Positions 43,901 to 51,915 of a DNA stretch of 58,222 nt are shown here, one piece after another. Made by a program: the position numbers and the translations under genes. Origin of the DNA: Zoogloea ramigera. Its GTDB lineage: Bacteria; Pseudomonadota; Gammaproteobacteria; Burkholderiales; Rhodocyclaceae. Where the stretch lies: NCBI RefSeq assembly GCF_006539865.1, contig NZ_BJNV01000024.1, forward strand, positions 1-58,222, in the 5' to 3' direction. Numbering within the stretch: position 1 is the first letter of the stretch; every line of letters begins with the position of its first letter. The notes beneath the pieces were generated by a model. That model did not search any database. It worked only from the letters and a program-made list of their open reading frames with translations, and was not told the DNA's origin.

Positions 43901-44542
43901 GTCGACGCTGGCGGTGCCGGTGCCGTCGGCCACGTTGGTGACGATCTTCATGCCGACCCACAGGCCGGCCAGGCGCGACATGTTGTAGCCGTGCAGGCCC
44001 AGGTCGAGGATTTCCTGGACGTTGGCCGGGTAGAGCGAGGGCATGCCGACGTGGAACAGCATGGGCTCGGACTGGCTGGCGAGGGAGGAGCTCTTGCAGC
44101 TCGGGTCGTCGCCGACGATGGCGAGCACGCCGCCGTTCTTGCCGATGCCGGTGTAGTTGGCGTGCTTGAGGGCGTCGCCGGAGCGGTCGACGCCCGGGGC
44201 CTTGCCGTACCACATGCCAGTGACGCCGTCGAACTTCTGCTTGCCGACGGTGTGCATCATCTGGGTGCCCCACACGGCGGTGGCGGCGAGGTCTTCGTTG
44301 AGGCCGTCAACGAACTTGATGTTGTGTTCGACGAGCAGCTTTTGTTGCTTGATCAGCGCGGCGTCGAGCATGCCCACCGGGGAGCCACGGTAGCCGGAGA
44401 CGAACATGCCGGTCTTGAGGCCGCGGCGCGCGTCGGTGCGCACCTGGTCGAGGGTCAGCCGAACCAGCGCGTCGATGCCGCCGAGGTGGATTTCTCCAGA
44501 CTCTTTGTTGAACACGGTGGTGAGGTTTTGCTTTGATGACAT
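40994..44542 (-). CDS. Indolepyruvate ferredoxin oxidoreductase, fused alpha/beta type
   Basis: 1182 aa thiamine-diphosphate/iron-sulfur enzyme that oxidatively decarboxylates aryl-pyruvates (indole-, phenyl-pyruvate) to aryl-acetyl-CoA. N-terminal pyrimidine-binding part GGIDALVRLTLDQVRTD and FVSGYRGSPVGMLD; TPP region GIGCHTMAMWMNRNVVMGTHMG with FTNTNHIFQNMGDGTY; cysteine motifs CEGCGDCGEKSNC and CNKDFSCVKGFC for iron-sulfur; gamma-like domain GIGGTGSVTVVATLANAARLEG. Start chosen at 44542 (MSSKQNL). It follows xylI by 249 bases on the same strand. Possible link to phenylalanine degradation; not needed for the meta pathway. Confidence 0.88.
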   Translation of the reverse strand: MSSKQNLTTVFNKESGEIHLGGIDALVRLTLDQVRTDARRGLKTGMFVSGYRGSPVGMLDAALIKQQKLLVEHNIKFVDGLNEDLAATAVWGTQMMHTVGKQKFDGVTGMWYGKAPGVDRSGDALKHANYTGIGKNGGVLAIVGDDPSCKSSSLASQSEPMLFHVGMPSLYPANVQEILDLGLHGYNMSRLAGLWVGMKIVTNVADGTGTASVDPARLNFVTPDLMFDGQKFTPNMNLGMNVRVEALEMEQSLYTRRLEVAKRYARENNLNNVVFKNPDAWLGIMTAGKTYNDLMQAFLEMGLDADALRRYGIRVLKMGMLFPMEPTIVREFAEGLEEIFVIEEKRPFLEMFAKQVLYGRANAPRIVGKFDEEEKELLPHYGEFESDIIVRALLKRLGRKTRIESAENWLKRLDEIHARTKLPTAARTAWFCSGCPHNSSTVAPDGSVVSAGIGCHTMAMWMNRNVVMGTHMGAEGAQWIGMAPFTNTNHIFQNMGDGTYAHSGSLAIRYCASTDVNITFKLLVNSHTSMTGGQAIQGANPVPNMVADLLANGVRKIIVTTDDLSLYSGVQLAGHTEVMHRDRLDEAQKELAGTPGTTVLIHDQECAAELRRARSRGKAEEPAEVTVINERVCEGCGDCGEKSNCMSVEPVQTEFGRKTRIHQSSCNKDFSCVKGFCPSFLTITPNPEPAGDGAPKKKKKGRIPVLDRELPQPVNKIDDTIGVGIHVMGIGGTGSVTVVATLANAARLEGKHVIGLDQTGLAQKGGAVISDIKITHVPFQGSNKISDGRADLYLGFDILNATDPKNLDKCGPNRTIAVVSTTQTPTGQMVSNRHNFFPNTKSLTAGIDRVTRKEDNVFLDGQAMAEGLFGDAMATNNFMVGVAYQAGTIPLKAESIEQAIKNSGVGVEQSLAAFRWGRMAVVDRAFVEAEIAKQAGAGVIQLKAAPQLSPAARAIVDSVGAQGEVKRLLEIRVPDLIDYQDEAYAKRYAEVIKRVVAAEQRALPGSQLSEAAARYLYKLMAFKDEFEVARLHTDPAFLAQLDAQFKHGYTVKYNLAPPLLSERDPETGHLQKKQFGDWVFKAFQFLAKRKSWRGGALDIFSKTEERRQERQSIEDYIKVLDEIISRLSASNHTAAVALASVPDEIRGFGHVKEKNLATAKKLYEERLKAFRNPEQVRQTATV

Positions 44543-44791
44543 GAAATTGTCCTCTTGTTGTCTCCGCCCCCAGTCCCTGGTTTTTTGGGGCAGCACTAGG
44601 CTTGCTGAGCTGTTGCCACGATAAAACCGACTGGATTCAGGATCGGGTTACTGCAGCCAGGCGCGGCCGGAGCCGGCTGCGCCTGGCGCCCGAGCAGCAC
44701 TTTCCCCGCTCCGGCGCGGCCCCGGCCCTGCCTCGTCGAGACAGGGCCGGGCAAGCGGCTGGCCGGCGTCGGGTCGGTGGCGCTTCTGGCT

Positions 44792-45580
44792 TTAGACGAA
44801 ACGCATCGAGACGGAGCCGAGGTCCTGGAAGCGGACATTGACGTTGTCGCCCGGATTGACGGTGATGGCTTCGGTCACGCCGCCGGTCATGATGAAGGTG
44901 CCGGCCGGGATCTCCTGGCCGCGGGCGCCCAGGTGGTTGGCCAGCATGGCGACGGCGGCCAGCGGGTTGCCCAGCACGGCAGCGCCGGCAGCCATCGAGC
45001 GGATTTCGCCGTTGATCTCGAGCACCACACCCAGCGTGCGCAGGTCGAGTTCGTCGAGCTTGCGCATGTTGCCGCCGATCACGAAGCGGGAGGAGGAGGT
45101 GTTGTCGGCGATCACGCTCTTCAGGTCGAACTTGAAGTCGCGGTAGCGGGAGTCGATCACTTCAACGGCCGGAACCACGAAGTCGGTGGCAGCCATGACC
45201 GCGGCGACGTGGCAGCCCGGGCCCTTCAGGGGGGCCTTGGTGACGATGCAGATTTCTGCTTCGACCTTCGGGTGGATCATCTCGGCGTGCTTGATGTCAC
45301 CACCGTCCGGACGGGCCATGTAGTCGGCGACGAAGCCGAACACGGGCACTTCGACGCCCATCTGCTTCATCTTGGCGAAGGAGGTGAGGCCACACTTGAG
45401 GCCGGCGATCTTGTTGCCGCGGGCTTCCTTGCGACGACGGATCTCGTCCTGGATGGCGTAGGCGTCGTCCCAGTCCATGTCCGGGTAGTCGTTGGTGATC
45501 TTGGTGACGTCGTGGGCCTGGAGTTCGGCGTTTTCGAGGTGCTCCGCGAGCTTCAGGATGGTGGCGTTATCGAGGTTCAT
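44792..45580 (-). CDS. xylI: 4-Oxalocrotonate decarboxylase
   Basis: 262 aa enzyme of the hydratase/decarboxylase family. The C-terminal motif FIMTGGVTEAITVNPGD is the decarboxylase form, while the neighbouring paralogue has SGSQSPLVPV of the hydratase. Predicted reaction: 4-oxalocrotonate (keto form) to 2-oxopent-4-enoate + CO2, in complex with XylJ. Metal-binding EAEICIV near 108-114 is present. Last of the ben-xyl genes; 20 bases after xylJ. A GC-rich hairpin (44721-44751) follows without a T-run. Confidence 0.9.
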   Translation of the reverse strand: MNLDNATILKLAEHLENAELQAHDVTKITNDYPDMDWDDAYAIQDEIRRRKEARGNKIAGLKCGLTSFAKMKQMGVEVPVFGFVADYMARPDGGDIKHAEMIHPKVEAEICIVTKAPLKGPGCHVAAVMAATDFVVPAVEVIDSRYRDFKFDLKSVIADNTSSSRFVIGGNMRKLDELDLRTLGVVLEINGEIRSMAAGAAVLGNPLAAVAMLANHLGARGQEIPAGTFIMTGGVTEAITVNPGDNVNVRFQDLGSVSMRFV

Positions 45581-45599
45581 GAGTTATCTCTTTCTACAA

Positions 45600-46385
45600 T
45601 CAGATGAAGCGGACGGAGGTGCCACCCAGGCCACCAACGGTGCAAACGAGGCTGTCGCCGGCCTTGACCGGAACCAGCGGGGATTGCGAACCGGACAGGA
45701 TCACTTCGCCGGCCTTGAGGCCGATGCCCAGGTTGCCTAGCGTGTTGGCAAGCCAGGCCACTGCGTTCACCGGGGAGCCCTGGACTGCGGCGCCGGTGGA
45801 GGTGCTGATGATTTCGCCGTTCTTTTCGAGAACCATGCCGGCCAGCGCCAGGTCGATGTCGGCCGGGCTCTTGCGACGGCCGCCAAGCACCAGCACGCCG
45901 CAGGAGGCGTTGTCGGCGACGGTGTCCTGGATCTTGATCTTCCAGTCCTGGATGCGGGAGTCGACGATCTCGAAGCAGGGCACCACGAAATCGGTGGCGC
46001 GCAGCACGTCGGCCGCGGTAACGCCCGGGCCCATCAGGTCGCTCTTGAGCACGAAGGCCACTTCGGCTTCGGCGCGCGGGGCGATCATGGTGCTGGTGTC
46101 GATGGATTCGCCTTCGTTGAAGACCATGCCGGAGGTCATCATGCCGAAGTCGGGCTGGCTGACCTTGAGCATGTCCATGACAACCTTGCTGGTCACGCCG
46201 ATCTTCTTGCCGATGATGGTCTCGCCGGCGTCGAGGCGGCGCTGGATCATGCGCTGCTGGATCTGGTAGGCGTCCTCGATGGTGATGTCGGCTTCGCGGT
46301 CGGTCAGCGGAGCGACGGCCTTGCGGTTGATGAGAGCGTCGTAGAGCTCGTCACCGTACTTTTCGATCTTGGATTTATCCATCAT
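45600..46385 (-). CDS. xylJ: 2-Oxopent-4-enoate hydratase
   Basis: 261 aa paralogue of xylI, hydrating 2-hydroxypenta-2,4-dienoate (2-oxopent-4-enoate) to 4-hydroxy-2-oxovalerate. It shows GKKIGVTSKVVMDML near 60-74, metal-binding EAEVAFVLK near 107-115, and VILSGSQSPLVPVKAGD. ATG ATG at 46385/46382; the first has GAGG nine bases upstream. Between xylF (17-base gap) and xylI. The aldolase for its product is not in the window. Confidence 0.92.
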   Translation of the reverse strand: MMDKSKIEKYGDELYDALINRKAVAPLTDREADITIEDAYQIQQRMIQRRLDAGETIIGKKIGVTSKVVMDMLKVSQPDFGMMTSGMVFNEGESIDTSTMIAPRAEAEVAFVLKSDLMGPGVTAADVLRATDFVVPCFEIVDSRIQDWKIKIQDTVADNASCGVLVLGGRRKSPADIDLALAGMVLEKNGEIISTSTGAAVQGSPVNAVAWLANTLGNLGIGLKAGEVILSGSQSPLVPVKAGDSLVCTVGGLGGTSVRFI

Positions 46386-46402
46386 GGGGAAAACCTCGGG
46401 TG

Positions 46403-47245
46403 TCAGGATTGCTGGTCGGCCTCGGCGAGGAAGTCGCCGACGAGCCGGTTGAAGCGGGCGCTGTGTTCGATCTGCGTCCAGTGGCCGCAGTGGCCGAACA
46501 CATGGAGCTGCGCGTTGGGGATCCAGTCGGCCAGGGTCAGCGAGTTGGACAGGGGAATGACCTTGTCTTCGCGACCATGGATGATCAGGGTTTCGTGGGG
46601 CAGGGCGCGGATGTCGGCCTCGGCGCTGGTCATTGCATCCACCCAGCGCTGGCGCGGTGCCGGGAACATCGCCGAGAAGGACTCCTGGAAGCCGGGGCGG
46701 ATGCTGGCTTCGTAGCGGAGCTTGGCGAGCTCGTCGGTGACGAGTTCGCGGCTCCAGGCGAAGTAGTCCATGATGCTGCGCATGTTCTCGAACGAGGCTT
46801 GGTAGCCCCACACGGCGTCGAGCCCTTCGGTGATCGGGAAGGGGACGCCGACCGAGCCCATCAGCACCAGGCGCTGCACCCGCTCGGGGGCACGGATTGC
46901 GAGGGCCATGGCCAGGGCACCGCCGAAGGAGTTGCCGACGAGGTGCACCCGCTCGAGCCCGAGGGCGTCGAGGAGATCAAGCCCCTGCCGGACCCAGGTG
47001 TCCATGCTGTACTCGATGCCGGCCGGACGGTCGGTGTAGCCGAAGCCCACCATGTCCGGCGCGATCACCCGGCGGCTCCCGGCGAGGGCCGGGATCGCCT
47101 GGCGCCAGTTGGCCCAGGCGCTGACGCCGGGGCCGGAGCCGTGGATCATCAGCACCGGCGTGCCGCTGCCGGTGCCGACATCATGGACGTTGCTGTTGAA
47201 GCCGCCGGTGCGGATGCTGCTGGCGATTTCGGGGTTCTGGCTCAT
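46403..47245 (-). CDS. xylF: 2-Hydroxymuconic semialdehyde hydrolase
   Basis: 280 aa alpha/beta hydrolase splitting C-C bonds of ring-fission products (2-hydroxymuconic semialdehyde to 2-oxopentenoate + formate, or ketone ring products to a carboxylate). Nucleophile Ser106 (VGNSFGGA), Asp227 (GREDKVIP) and His255 (GHCGHW) make the triad, and HGSGPG near 35-40 the oxyanion hole. With XylG also present, both the hydrolytic and the oxidative branches of meta cleavage exist. 11 bases from xylG. Confidence 0.93.
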   Translation of the reverse strand: MSQNPEIASSIRTGGFNSNVHDVGTGSGTPVLMIHGSGPGVSAWANWRQAIPALAGSRRVIAPDMVGFGYTDRPAGIEYSMDTWVRQGLDLLDALGLERVHLVGNSFGGALAMALAIRAPERVQRLVLMGSVGVPFPITEGLDAVWGYQASFENMRSIMDYFAWSRELVTDELAKLRYEASIRPGFQESFSAMFPAPRQRWVDAMTSAEADIRALPHETLIIHGREDKVIPLSNSLTLADWIPNAQLHVFGHCGHWTQIEHSARFNRLVGDFLAEADQQS

Positions 47246-47256
47246 GGCGCCGGCTC

Positions 47257-48717
47257 TTAGTACTTGACCATCACGTTGCGCAGCTCGGTGTAGAACTCGA
47301 GCGAGTGCACACCGCCTTCACGGCCGATGCCAGACTGCTTGGAGCCGCCGAACGGGGTGCGCAGGTCACGCAGGAACCAGCTGTTGATCCAGCACAGGCC
47401 GACTTCGATCTCGCTGGCCAGACGCATGGCGCGGCTGATGTCCTGGGTGTGGATCGAGGTGGCGAGACCGTAGCGGTTGTTGTTGGCCATCGCCACGACT
47501 TCTTCTTCGGTGTCGAAGGGCTGGATGTGGCAGCACGGCCCGAAGATTTCCTCGGTGACCACGGTGGCGGTCTCGGGCAGGCCAGTCCAGATGGTGGGTT
47601 GAACCCAGCAGCCGTCCTTCAGTTCTTCGGGCATGTCGGGGATGCCGCCGCCGAAGACGATGTTGGCGCCTTCTTCCTTGGCCTTGGCGTACATGCCGAG
47701 GACTTTCTTCTGGTGGATCTTGCTGACCAGGGGGCCGATCTTGGTGTCGGCGTCGAAGGGGCGGCCCGGCTTCATCTGCTCGGCCTTTTCCTTGAGGGCG
47801 GCGACGAACTTGTCGAAGATCGGGCGCTCGACGTAGACGCGCTCGGTGCCCAGGCAGACCTGGCCGGCGTTCTCGAAGCAGGAGCGGGTGACGGTGGCGA
47901 CGGCGTTGTCGAAGTCGCAGTCGGCGAACACCAGCGCGGCGTTCTTGCCGCCGAGCTCGAGGGACACCGGGCGGATGCCGTCGGCCCCGGCCTTCATGAT
48001 GGCGGTGCCGGTCTTGGTCTCGCCGGTGAAGGTGATGCCGTTGACGTCCGGGTGGGAGGTCAGGAAGGAGCCGGCGGAGTCGACACCAAAGCCGTTGACC
48101 ACGTTATAGACGCCGGGCGGGACGCCGACCTTGTTCATCACCTCGCCCAGCAGGGTGGCGGTGCTCGGGGTGGCTTCGGAGGGCTTGACGACCACGGTGT
48201 TGCCGCAGGCCAGGGCCGGGCCGCACTTCCAGGTCATCAGCAGCAGCGGGAGGTTCCACGGGCAGATGATCGCGATCACGCCGCGCGGGGTGCGCACGCC
48301 GTAGCTGCGGGCGGTCTTGCCGTCGGGGGTGCGCATCTCGAAGGATTCGGTCGACACGTTCTTGATGGTGTCGGTGAAGATCTTGAAGTTGGCAGCGCCG
48401 CGGGGGATGTCGATGTGCGAGGCGAGGGTGGCGGGCTTGCCGGTGTCGGCGATCTCGGCCTGCAGGAAGTCGTCGAAGCGGTTGTTGATCTCGGCGACGA
48501 TGGCGTCGAGCATGTTGCAGCGCTCGACCACCGATAGCTTGCCCCAGGGGCCCTTGAGGGCAGCCTTGGCGGCGGCGACGGCGGCGTCGACTTCCGGCTT
48601 GCCGGCTTCATGCACCATGCCGATCAGGGAATTGTCGACGGGGTTGCGCTTTTCGTACGTCTTGCCGCTGACGTTGGATACGTACTCGCCGTTGATGAAA
48701 TTCAGGATGTCTTTCAT
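47257..48717 (-). CDS. xylG: 2-Hydroxymuconic semialdehyde dehydrogenase
   Basis: 486 aa NAD-dependent aldehyde dehydrogenase oxidising 2-hydroxymuconic semialdehyde to 4-oxalocrotonate (enol). Catalytic Glu in LELGGKNAAL and Cys in ENAGQVCLGTERV; NAD site FTGETKTGTAIM; proline-kink PWNLPLLLM. The start MKDILNFINGEYVS fits the DmpC/XylG N-terminus. It is separated from xylE by 241 bases holding a terminator-like hairpin and an AT-rich segment, so it may have a second promoter. Confidence 0.93.
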   Translation of the reverse strand: MKDILNFINGEYVSNVSGKTYEKRNPVDNSLIGMVHEAGKPEVDAAVAAAKAALKGPWGKLSVVERCNMLDAIVAEINNRFDDFLQAEIADTGKPATLASHIDIPRGAANFKIFTDTIKNVSTESFEMRTPDGKTARSYGVRTPRGVIAIICPWNLPLLLMTWKCGPALACGNTVVVKPSEATPSTATLLGEVMNKVGVPPGVYNVVNGFGVDSAGSFLTSHPDVNGITFTGETKTGTAIMKAGADGIRPVSLELGGKNAALVFADCDFDNAVATVTRSCFENAGQVCLGTERVYVERPIFDKFVAALKEKAEQMKPGRPFDADTKIGPLVSKIHQKKVLGMYAKAKEEGANIVFGGGIPDMPEELKDGCWVQPTIWTGLPETATVVTEEIFGPCCHIQPFDTEEEVVAMANNNRYGLATSIHTQDISRAMRLASEIEVGLCWINSWFLRDLRTPFGGSKQSGIGREGGVHSLEFYTELRNVMVKY

Positions 48718-48920
48718 GTCGTACTCTCTCCTTATGGTGTCGCGGCCCCTGCCGTGCACCGATGGTCTGTGCCTGGTGTCTTGAACAGACAAGCTGCGTC
48801 TGGATGGCGTTTTACTCACCGCTGGACGTGATTGAAGTCACGTCATGCGGTTGATGCGTAATATACCGATATTTGAAAAAAATCTCGATATTTTTTTGCT
48901 GCAAATCGTCTGTGCAAAAC

Positions 48921-48949
48921 CCCTCGCACCGCAAGCTGCGGTGCGAGGG
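48921..48949 (-). terminator. Strong hairpin between xylE and xylG (partial terminator?)
   Basis: Perfect 13-bp inverted repeat CCCTCGCACCGCA/TGCGGTGCGAGGG with a 3-base loop, 10 bases after the xylE stop. On the minus strand GTTTTGC follows, a short T-run. It could attenuate transcription into xylG or protect the upstream RNA's 3' end. An AT-rich stretch downstream (48855-48900) may hold a promoter for xylG. Confidence 0.6.
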
Positions 48950-48958
48950 AGCGGCATG

Positions 48959-49906
48959 TCAGGTGAACACGCTCAGGAAGGCTTCGTTGAGCTTGCGATC
49001 ATGGTAGAAGATCGCCGGGCCGAGGCTTTCGTCGTACCAGGTGATGACCGGCTTGTCCGGGTAGTAGATGTAGCCGCCGGAGAAGACTTCGTTACGGTTG
49101 CCCGAGGGATCAAAGAAGTAGATCGTCTCGCCGCGGGTGATGCCGTGACGGGTCGGGCCGATGTCGATGGAGGTCTTGGTGCGGGACAGGATGTCGCCGG
49201 CACGCAGGACCTGCTCCCAGCTGCGCAGTTCGAAGGAGGCGTGGTGGAACTTGCCCTTCACCGGCTGGCGGATGAAGGCCACGTCGTGGGCCTTGTTCGA
49301 GCACGACAGGAAGGCGCCGATCATGAACTTCTTGTCGCCGGCGAGCATGACCTGCTCGGCGATGCCGAAGCCCAGCACTTCGGTGAACAGCTTGACGCTG
49401 CCGTCGAGGTCGTCGCCGTAGAGCAGGCAGTGGTCGAAGCGGGTCGCCGCGATGCCCTTCAGGCCGTCCGGCCACGGGTCGGGGTTGATGTCCTGGCCGT
49501 CGGTGCCGCAGTTGTTGCCAACGATGGCCTTCTCGGCGAAGAGCTCCATCACGTGCCCGGTGGGGATCGTGAAGCGGAAACGTTCGCCGGTGGCGGGGTG
49601 CTCGCCGGCCGGAATCCAGGACATCTCGGTGGCGAGACCGGACTGCTCAACGTCGGCGGCGAGCTTCTTCAGGGTGGCGGGGGAGTCCACCTTCCAGCCC
49701 ATGTAGTCCATGCCAGCTTCGTCGGCCTCACGCAGCACCACGCTGTGGTGATCATGCTCGTCCCAAGCCTTCAGAAAGACCCGGTTCTTGTCGTCGCGGG
49801 CGACTTCGATCAGCCCAAGCACGTCCCTGTAGTGCTTCAGGGCCGGCTCCATCTCGAGCACGCGCAGTGCGACGTGCCCGGGGCGCAAAACGCCAGTCAG
49901 TGCCAT
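48959..49906 (-). CDS. xylE: Catechol 2,3-dioxygenase
   Basis: 315 aa extradiol dioxygenase opening catechol to 2-hydroxymuconic semialdehyde. Two vicinal-oxygen-chelate modules; Fe(II) ligands His159 ([11 protein letters not shown]), His221 or His222 (KFHHASFEL) and Glu273 ([10 protein letters not shown]). The length is slightly above XylE of pWW0 (307 aa). It begins one base after the xylT stop, with AGGAGAA of the xylT end as ribosome site. XylT, the reactivating ferredoxin, is directly upstream as usual. Confidence 0.96.
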   Translation of the reverse strand: MALTGVLRPGHVALRVLEMEPALKHYRDVLGLIEVARDDKNRVFLKAWDEHDHHSVVLREADEAGMDYMGWKVDSPATLKKLAADVEQSGLATEMSWIPAGEHPATGERFRFTIPTGHVMELFAEKAIVGNNCGTDGQDINPDPWPDGLKGIAATRFDHCLLYGDDLDGSVKLFTEVLGFGIAEQVMLAGDKKFMIGAFLSCSNKAHDVAFIRQPVKGKFHHASFELRSWEQVLRAGDILSRTKTSIDIGPTRHGITRGETIYFFDPSGNRNEVFSGGYIYYPDKPVITWYDESLGPAIFYHDRKLNEAFLSVFT

Positions 49907-50278
49907 TCACTTCTCCTCGACGGGTTTATTGGTTTTCATCGTCGTCGTGAACCCGAAATCGGACGACGCGCTCTGTTGGGCAACAATGGCGCGAGCCATC
50001 TTGCCGACCACCTCGACCTCCAGATCGCTCTGGGGGAAGATCTTGCAGGCCAGCACGCAGCCGGAGGCTTCTTCCTCGGCGCTCACCACGCCGCGGCTCA
50101 TTTTCCGCTTGGCGTATTGACCTTTCTTGACTTGAACCTTGCACACGCCACAGCCGCCATTCCGGCAGCCGACCGGGATCCCCTTGCGGCACAGTTGCTC
50201 CATGCCGAGGAGGACGTTGGTTTCCTCGTCGCAGCGGAAGGTTTCGCCGGTGTTTTCGATTGTGACGGTGTGCTTCAT
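49907..50278 (-). CDS. xylT: Plant-type [2Fe-2S] ferredoxin (XylT/DmpQ)
   Basis: 123 aa ferredoxin with C-x4-C-x2-C (CRNGGCGVC, about 38-46) and a fourth Cys in GCVLACKIFPQ. In the meta pathway this ferredoxin re-reduces the iron of catechol 2,3-dioxygenase after inactivation by substituted catechols. The C-terminal tail (about 100-123, TTTMKTNKPVEEK) is longer than usual. Adjacent to xylE without a gap. 246 bases without visible features separate it from the transporter upstream. Confidence 0.93.
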   Translation of the reverse strand: MKHTVTIENTGETFRCDEETNVLLGMEQLCRKGIPVGCRNGGCGVCKVQVKKGQYAKRKMSRGVVSAEEEASGCVLACKIFPQSDLEVEVVGKMARAIVAQQSASSDFGFTTTMKTNKPVEEK

Positions 50279-50524
50279 GCCTGGATAGCCTTTGCTGACG
50301 CGATCATCCTGGGGGAGGCAGGCAAAAATACGTTTCCGGGGCGGGCGGAGGGCCGTGTATCCGGAGCTGCGGGTGTGGCCTGCCGGCGATGCCGTGGAGC
50401 TTCCGGGCAGGCGTGTCGCTGACCCGGCAGGGCAGGCAAACGAACTCGCTCCAGGGCCATTGCAAGGCAGGCCGACTGGCTGCGCCGCATGGACCTGGAG
50501 CGAGGATTCACAGCTGACTCCGTA

Positions 50525-51838
50525 TTACAGGGCCGAGGCCGAACGGCTCTGGTTGACCAGGCCGACAGCGATCAGGGCGATCACGGCCGGGATGGCGATG
50601 GCGATGAAGTTCTGCTCGAGCGGCAGGGCCATGCCCACCAGGGTGCCGATCACGATCGGCGCCAGGATCGCGCCGCTGCGGCCGACGCCGGAGGCGAAGC
50701 CGATGCCGGTGGAGCGGATCGCCATCGGGTAGTACTGGCCGACGTAGGCGTAGATCAGGATCTGCGTGCCGATCGTCGAGGCGCCGGCCAGGCCGACAAC
50801 GAAGAAGAGTGCGTCGGTGGGCATCTTGACGCCGAGCAAGGTGATCGACACTGCTGCCAGCGCAAAGAAGCACATCACGACCTTCTTGATGCTGAAGCGG
50901 TCGGCCAGCCAGCCACCACCGATTGCACCGATCATCGCGCCGAAGTTGAGCACCAGCACGAAGGTCAGGGCGGAGCCGAGGCTGTAGCCGGCCTGGGCCA
51001 TCAGCTTGGTCAGCCAGGAGCTGAGCGCATACACCATGAACAGGCACATGAAGAAGGCGATCCAGAACATGGCGGTGCTGAAACCGCGGCCGTCCTGGAA
51101 CAGCTTGCCGATCGGGGCGCCTTCGACCTTCTGGGTGCTGGGCAGCTCGAAGCTGTCGCCGGCGGAGGGGGTGTAGCTGGGCTCGAGGCGCTGGACGATC
51201 TTCTTGAGCTCGTCGATGCGGCCCTTCTTGAGCAGGAAGGCCATGGATTCGGGCAGGGACATCAGCACGAAGGGGATGATCAGCACCGGGACGGCCGCCG
51301 CGTAGAACACGTAGGACCAGCCGTAGGTTTCGATCAGACCCTTGCCGAGCACCGCCGCCAGCATGCCGCCCACCGAGTAGCCGCTGAACATCAGCGTCAC
51401 CAGCGTGCTACGCATCTTGCGCGGGGAGTACTCGGTCATCTGGGCGACCACGTTGGGCATCACGCCACCAATGCCGAGGCCGGCGAGGAAGCGGGTGATG
51501 CTGAAGGTGACCGGGTCGTGGGTCATGCCTGCCGCAGCAGTGAAGACGCTGAACAGGATGATGCAGATCACGATGGCCCAGCGGCGGCCGATCTTGTCGG
51601 CGATGGTGCCCAGGAACATGGCACCGAACATCATGCCGAACAGGGCCGAACTGACCATGTAGCCGGCGGTGGCGGGGGTGACGCCCATCTCCTTCATGAT
51701 GGACGGCAGGGCGATGCCGGCAACTGCCAGGTCGTAGCCGTCAAAAATGATGATGATGGCGCACCAGAACAGAACCATGCCGTGGAAGCCGTTGAACTTG
51801 GCGTGGTCGGCAATTTCGTGAACATCTATTTTGGCCAT
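50525..51838 (-). CDS. benK: Aromatic acid:H+ symporter (MFS, BenK/PcaK type)
   Basis: 437 aa transporter with 12 predicted membrane helices. AAHS-family marks: FDGYDLAVAGIALPSIMKEMGV in helix 1 with the aspartate pair needed for benzoate/4-hydroxybenzoate transport, GTIADKIGRRWAIV (loop 2-3) and the GFASGVGRSGAILAP segment in helix 11. Between benD and xylT, so benzoate is the likely substrate. The name benK is by context. Confidence 0.87.
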   Translation of the reverse strand: MAKIDVHEIADHAKFNGFHGMVLFWCAIIIIFDGYDLAVAGIALPSIMKEMGVTPATAGYMVSSALFGMMFGAMFLGTIADKIGRRWAIVICIILFSVFTAAAGMTHDPVTFSITRFLAGLGIGGVMPNVVAQMTEYSPRKMRSTLVTLMFSGYSVGGMLAAVLGKGLIETYGWSYVFYAAAVPVLIIPFVLMSLPESMAFLLKKGRIDELKKIVQRLEPSYTPSAGDSFELPSTQKVEGAPIGKLFQDGRGFSTAMFWIAFFMCLFMVYALSSWLTKLMAQAGYSLGSALTFVLVLNFGAMIGAIGGGWLADRFSIKKVVMCFFALAAVSITLLGVKMPTDALFFVVGLAGASTIGTQILIYAYVGQYYPMAIRSTGIGFASGVGRSGAILAPIVIGTLVGMALPLEQNFIAIAIPAVIALIAVGLVNQSRSASAL

Positions 51839-51915
51839 GTTGTCTCGCTTGATCTAGTTATTGGTATGAATGATTTTTAGGTGACGGGGAGGGAGGTCTT
51901 GGGAGTTTCTTATTA

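Noticed and set aside
40898-44536. 1212-codon plus-strand frame opposite the indolepyruvate oxidoreductase
   Set aside because: Third-position GC shadow with a repetitive Val/Gly/Asp/His composition; the minus strand encodes a full enzyme with cofactor motifs.
44721-44751. Terminator after xylI
   Set aside because: CCCGGCCCTG/CAGGGCCGGG forms a stable hairpin, but no T-run follows on the minus strand, so termination is not supported.
50279-50524. Second promoter or small gene between benK and xylT
   Set aside because: No sigma-54 or clear sigma-70 elements, no hairpin and no supported reading frame were seen.
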